A DNA stretch of 7,892 nt, taken from assembly GCA_025453435.1 (NCBI GenBank), contig JALOQI010000049.1, positions 1-7,892 of the forward strand. The letters are read 5' to 3'. Positions 6,777 through 7,892 of this stretch are shown in pieces. The translations under genes and the position numbers were made by a program. Position 1 is the first letter of the stretch; each line of letters begins with the position of its first letter. The notes under the pieces were generated by a model. That model did not search any database, was not told the origin of the DNA, and saw only the letters and a program-made list of their open reading frames with translations. This DNA comes from Candidatus Omnitrophota bacterium (GTDB lineage: Bacteria > Omnitrophota > Koll11 > Gygaellales > Profunditerraquicolaceae).

Positions 6777-7892
6777 TTAGTTTCTCTGGTTCATGCTGTT
6801 CAAGAACTCTTCGTTGTTCTTGGTCTTTGCTAATTTTTCGATCAGAAGCTCCATAGCTTCGACGTTGTTCAATTCGTTGAGGACCTTTCTCAGGATCCAG
6901 ACCTTGTTGAGCTCGTCAGGCTTCAAAAGCAGTTCCTCGTGGCGCGTATTCGAACGCTTGATGTCTATGGCCGGATACACCCTGCGCTGGAATAGGTTGC
7001 GGTCCAGCTGTAATTCCATGTTGCCTGTGCCTTTGAACTCTTCGAAGATGACTTCGTCCATCCTGGAGCCTGTGTCGACAAGCGCTGTCGCGATTATGGT
7101 CAGCGACCCGCCTTCTTCTATTGCGCGGGCTGCGCCGAAAAAACGCTTTGGCTTCTGGAGCGCGTTGGAGTCAATACCGCCTGACAGGACCTTGCCGGAA
7201 TGAGGCACGACCGAGTTGTAAGCCCGGGCAAGACGCGTGATGCTGTCCAGAAGGATGACCACGTCTTTTTTATGCTCTACAAGGCGCCTGGCTTTTTCAA
7301 GAACGATCTCGGATACCTGAATATGGCGTTCCGGCGGCTCGTCAAATGTCGAGGATATTACTTCGCCTTTTACATGGCGCTGCATATCAGTGACTTCCTC
7401 TGGACGCTCGTCTATCAGAAGCACGATCAGCACCACATCGGGGTTATTCACCATGACGCCGTTGGCTATTTTCTGCAAAAGCACGGTCTTTCCGCTGTAG
7501 GGTTGAGCGACTATAAGCCCGCGCTGGCCCTTGCCCATCGGGGTAAGAAGCCCCATGACGCGCATGGATATCTCATCCGGCGTTGTCTCCATGTTAAAAC
7601 GGTCATGAGGATAGATTGGGGTAAGGTTGTCGAACAAGATTTTTTCTTTCACCTCTTCCGGATTCTCGAAATTGACCGCTTCGACCTTTAGAAGGGCAAA
7701 ATATTTCTCCCCCTCCTTCGGCGGACGGATCTGGCCCGAAACAGTGTCTCCTGTTCGCAGCTCGAACTTCCTTATCTGGGACGGCGAAATATAAATATCG
7801 TCCGGGCACGGCAGATAATTGTAATTCGGTGAGCGCAGGAATCCGAAACCCTCCGGAAGTATTTCGAGCACGCCTTCGCCGAACATCAGGCC
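6777..7892 (-). CDS. rho: Transcription termination factor Rho, 5' end outside window
   Basis: Rho is the hexameric RNA-dependent ATPase that ends transcription of untranslated RNA. The visible 371 codons begin '[12 protein letters not shown]'; the frame is still open at the window edge. E. coli Rho has about 50 residues before the matching 'IFGDGVLEIL', so the Met at 7886 is internal and the Rho_N helical domain is missing from view. Counting from that Met, one sees the primary RNA-binding 'GFGFLRS' (13-19), '[11 protein letters not shown]' (29-39), '[15 protein letters not shown]' (46-60), Walker A 'AQPYSGKT' (127-134), '[10 protein letters not shown]' (156-165), Walker B '[16 protein letters not shown]' (209-224), the Q-loop '[10 protein letters not shown]' (234-243), the R-loop 'EEFKGTGN' (282-289) and the arginine finger in 'KRSNTRHEE' (310-318). 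Walker A departs from the usual 'APPKAGKT' but keeps the essential Lys-Thr. The stop is 16 bases before rpmE. Confidence 0.97.
   Translation of the reverse strand, partial: GLMFGEGVLEILPEGFGFLRSPNYNYLPCPDDIYISPSQIRKFELRTGDTVSGQIRPPKEGEKYFALLKVEAVNFENPEEVKEKILFDNLTPIYPHDRFNMETTPDEISMRVMGLLTPMGKGQRGLIVAQPYSGKTVLLQKIANGVMVNNPDVVLIVLLIDERPEEVTDMQRHVKGEVISSTFDEPPERHIQVSEIVLEKARRLVEHKKDVVILLDSITRLARAYNSVVPHSGKVLSGGIDSNALQKPKRFFGAARAIEEGGSLTIIATALVDTGSRMDEVIFEEFKGTGNMELQLDRNLFQRRVYPAIDIKRSNTRHEELLLKPDELNKVWILRKVLNELNNVEAMELLIEKLAKTKNNEEFLNSMNQRN

Overview
The window is one continuous minus-strand gene train of bacterial housekeeping genes. Read in the direction of transcription (high to low coordinates) it holds: rho (5' end cut by the window edge), rpmE (ribosomal protein L31), prfA (release factor RF1), a broken prmC (release-factor glutamine methyltransferase), murA, trpG, trpD, trpC, trpF, and the first 159 codons of a secreted PsbP/DcrB-like protein that runs off the low-coordinate edge. 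I see no plus-strand genes, RNA genes, mobile elements, CRISPR arrays or attachment sites. No gene-free stretch exceeds about 80 bases.

Region by region: 6777-7892 rho and 6557-6760 rpmE, both in the order seen in many bacteria; 4792-6505 prfA-prmC, the usual release factor and modifying enzyme pair; 3530-4789 murA, the first committed step of peptidoglycan synthesis; 496-3533 trpG-trpD-trpC-trpF, four consecutive tryptophan-pathway genes; 1-478 the exported protein. Junctions are very tight: ATGA 4-base overlaps at prfA/prmC, murA/trpG and trpG/trpD, a 14-base overlap at trpD/trpC, a 1-base TAATG overlap at trpC/trpF, and 2 bases between prmC and murA. The set is most likely one co-transcribed, translationally coupled operon. 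The only roomy junction is rpmE/prfA, which carries a perfect inverted repeat.

Organism: a bacterium with a diderm-type peptidoglycan gene set and a Sec signal peptide. The rho-rpmE-prfA-prmC-murA-trp order, and a MurA of the form I associate with the PVC superphylum and relatives (an 'AACEPE' motif in place of 'AAREPE'), suggest Omnitrophota or a related uncultured lineage. This is inference from memory, not a database result.

Most interesting points: (1) prmC lacks the whole SAM-binding motif I region and is frameshifted at the same place, so it is either a real lesion or an assembly error; (2) a perfect 14-bp-arm inverted repeat lies over the prfA translation start; (3) the RF1 GGQ loop has unusual flanking residues; (4) the trp genes are wired into a translation/cell-wall operon without trpE, trpB or trpA in view. 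I do not see a novel defence or mobile system here; the window is largely ordinary core genome with a few oddities.
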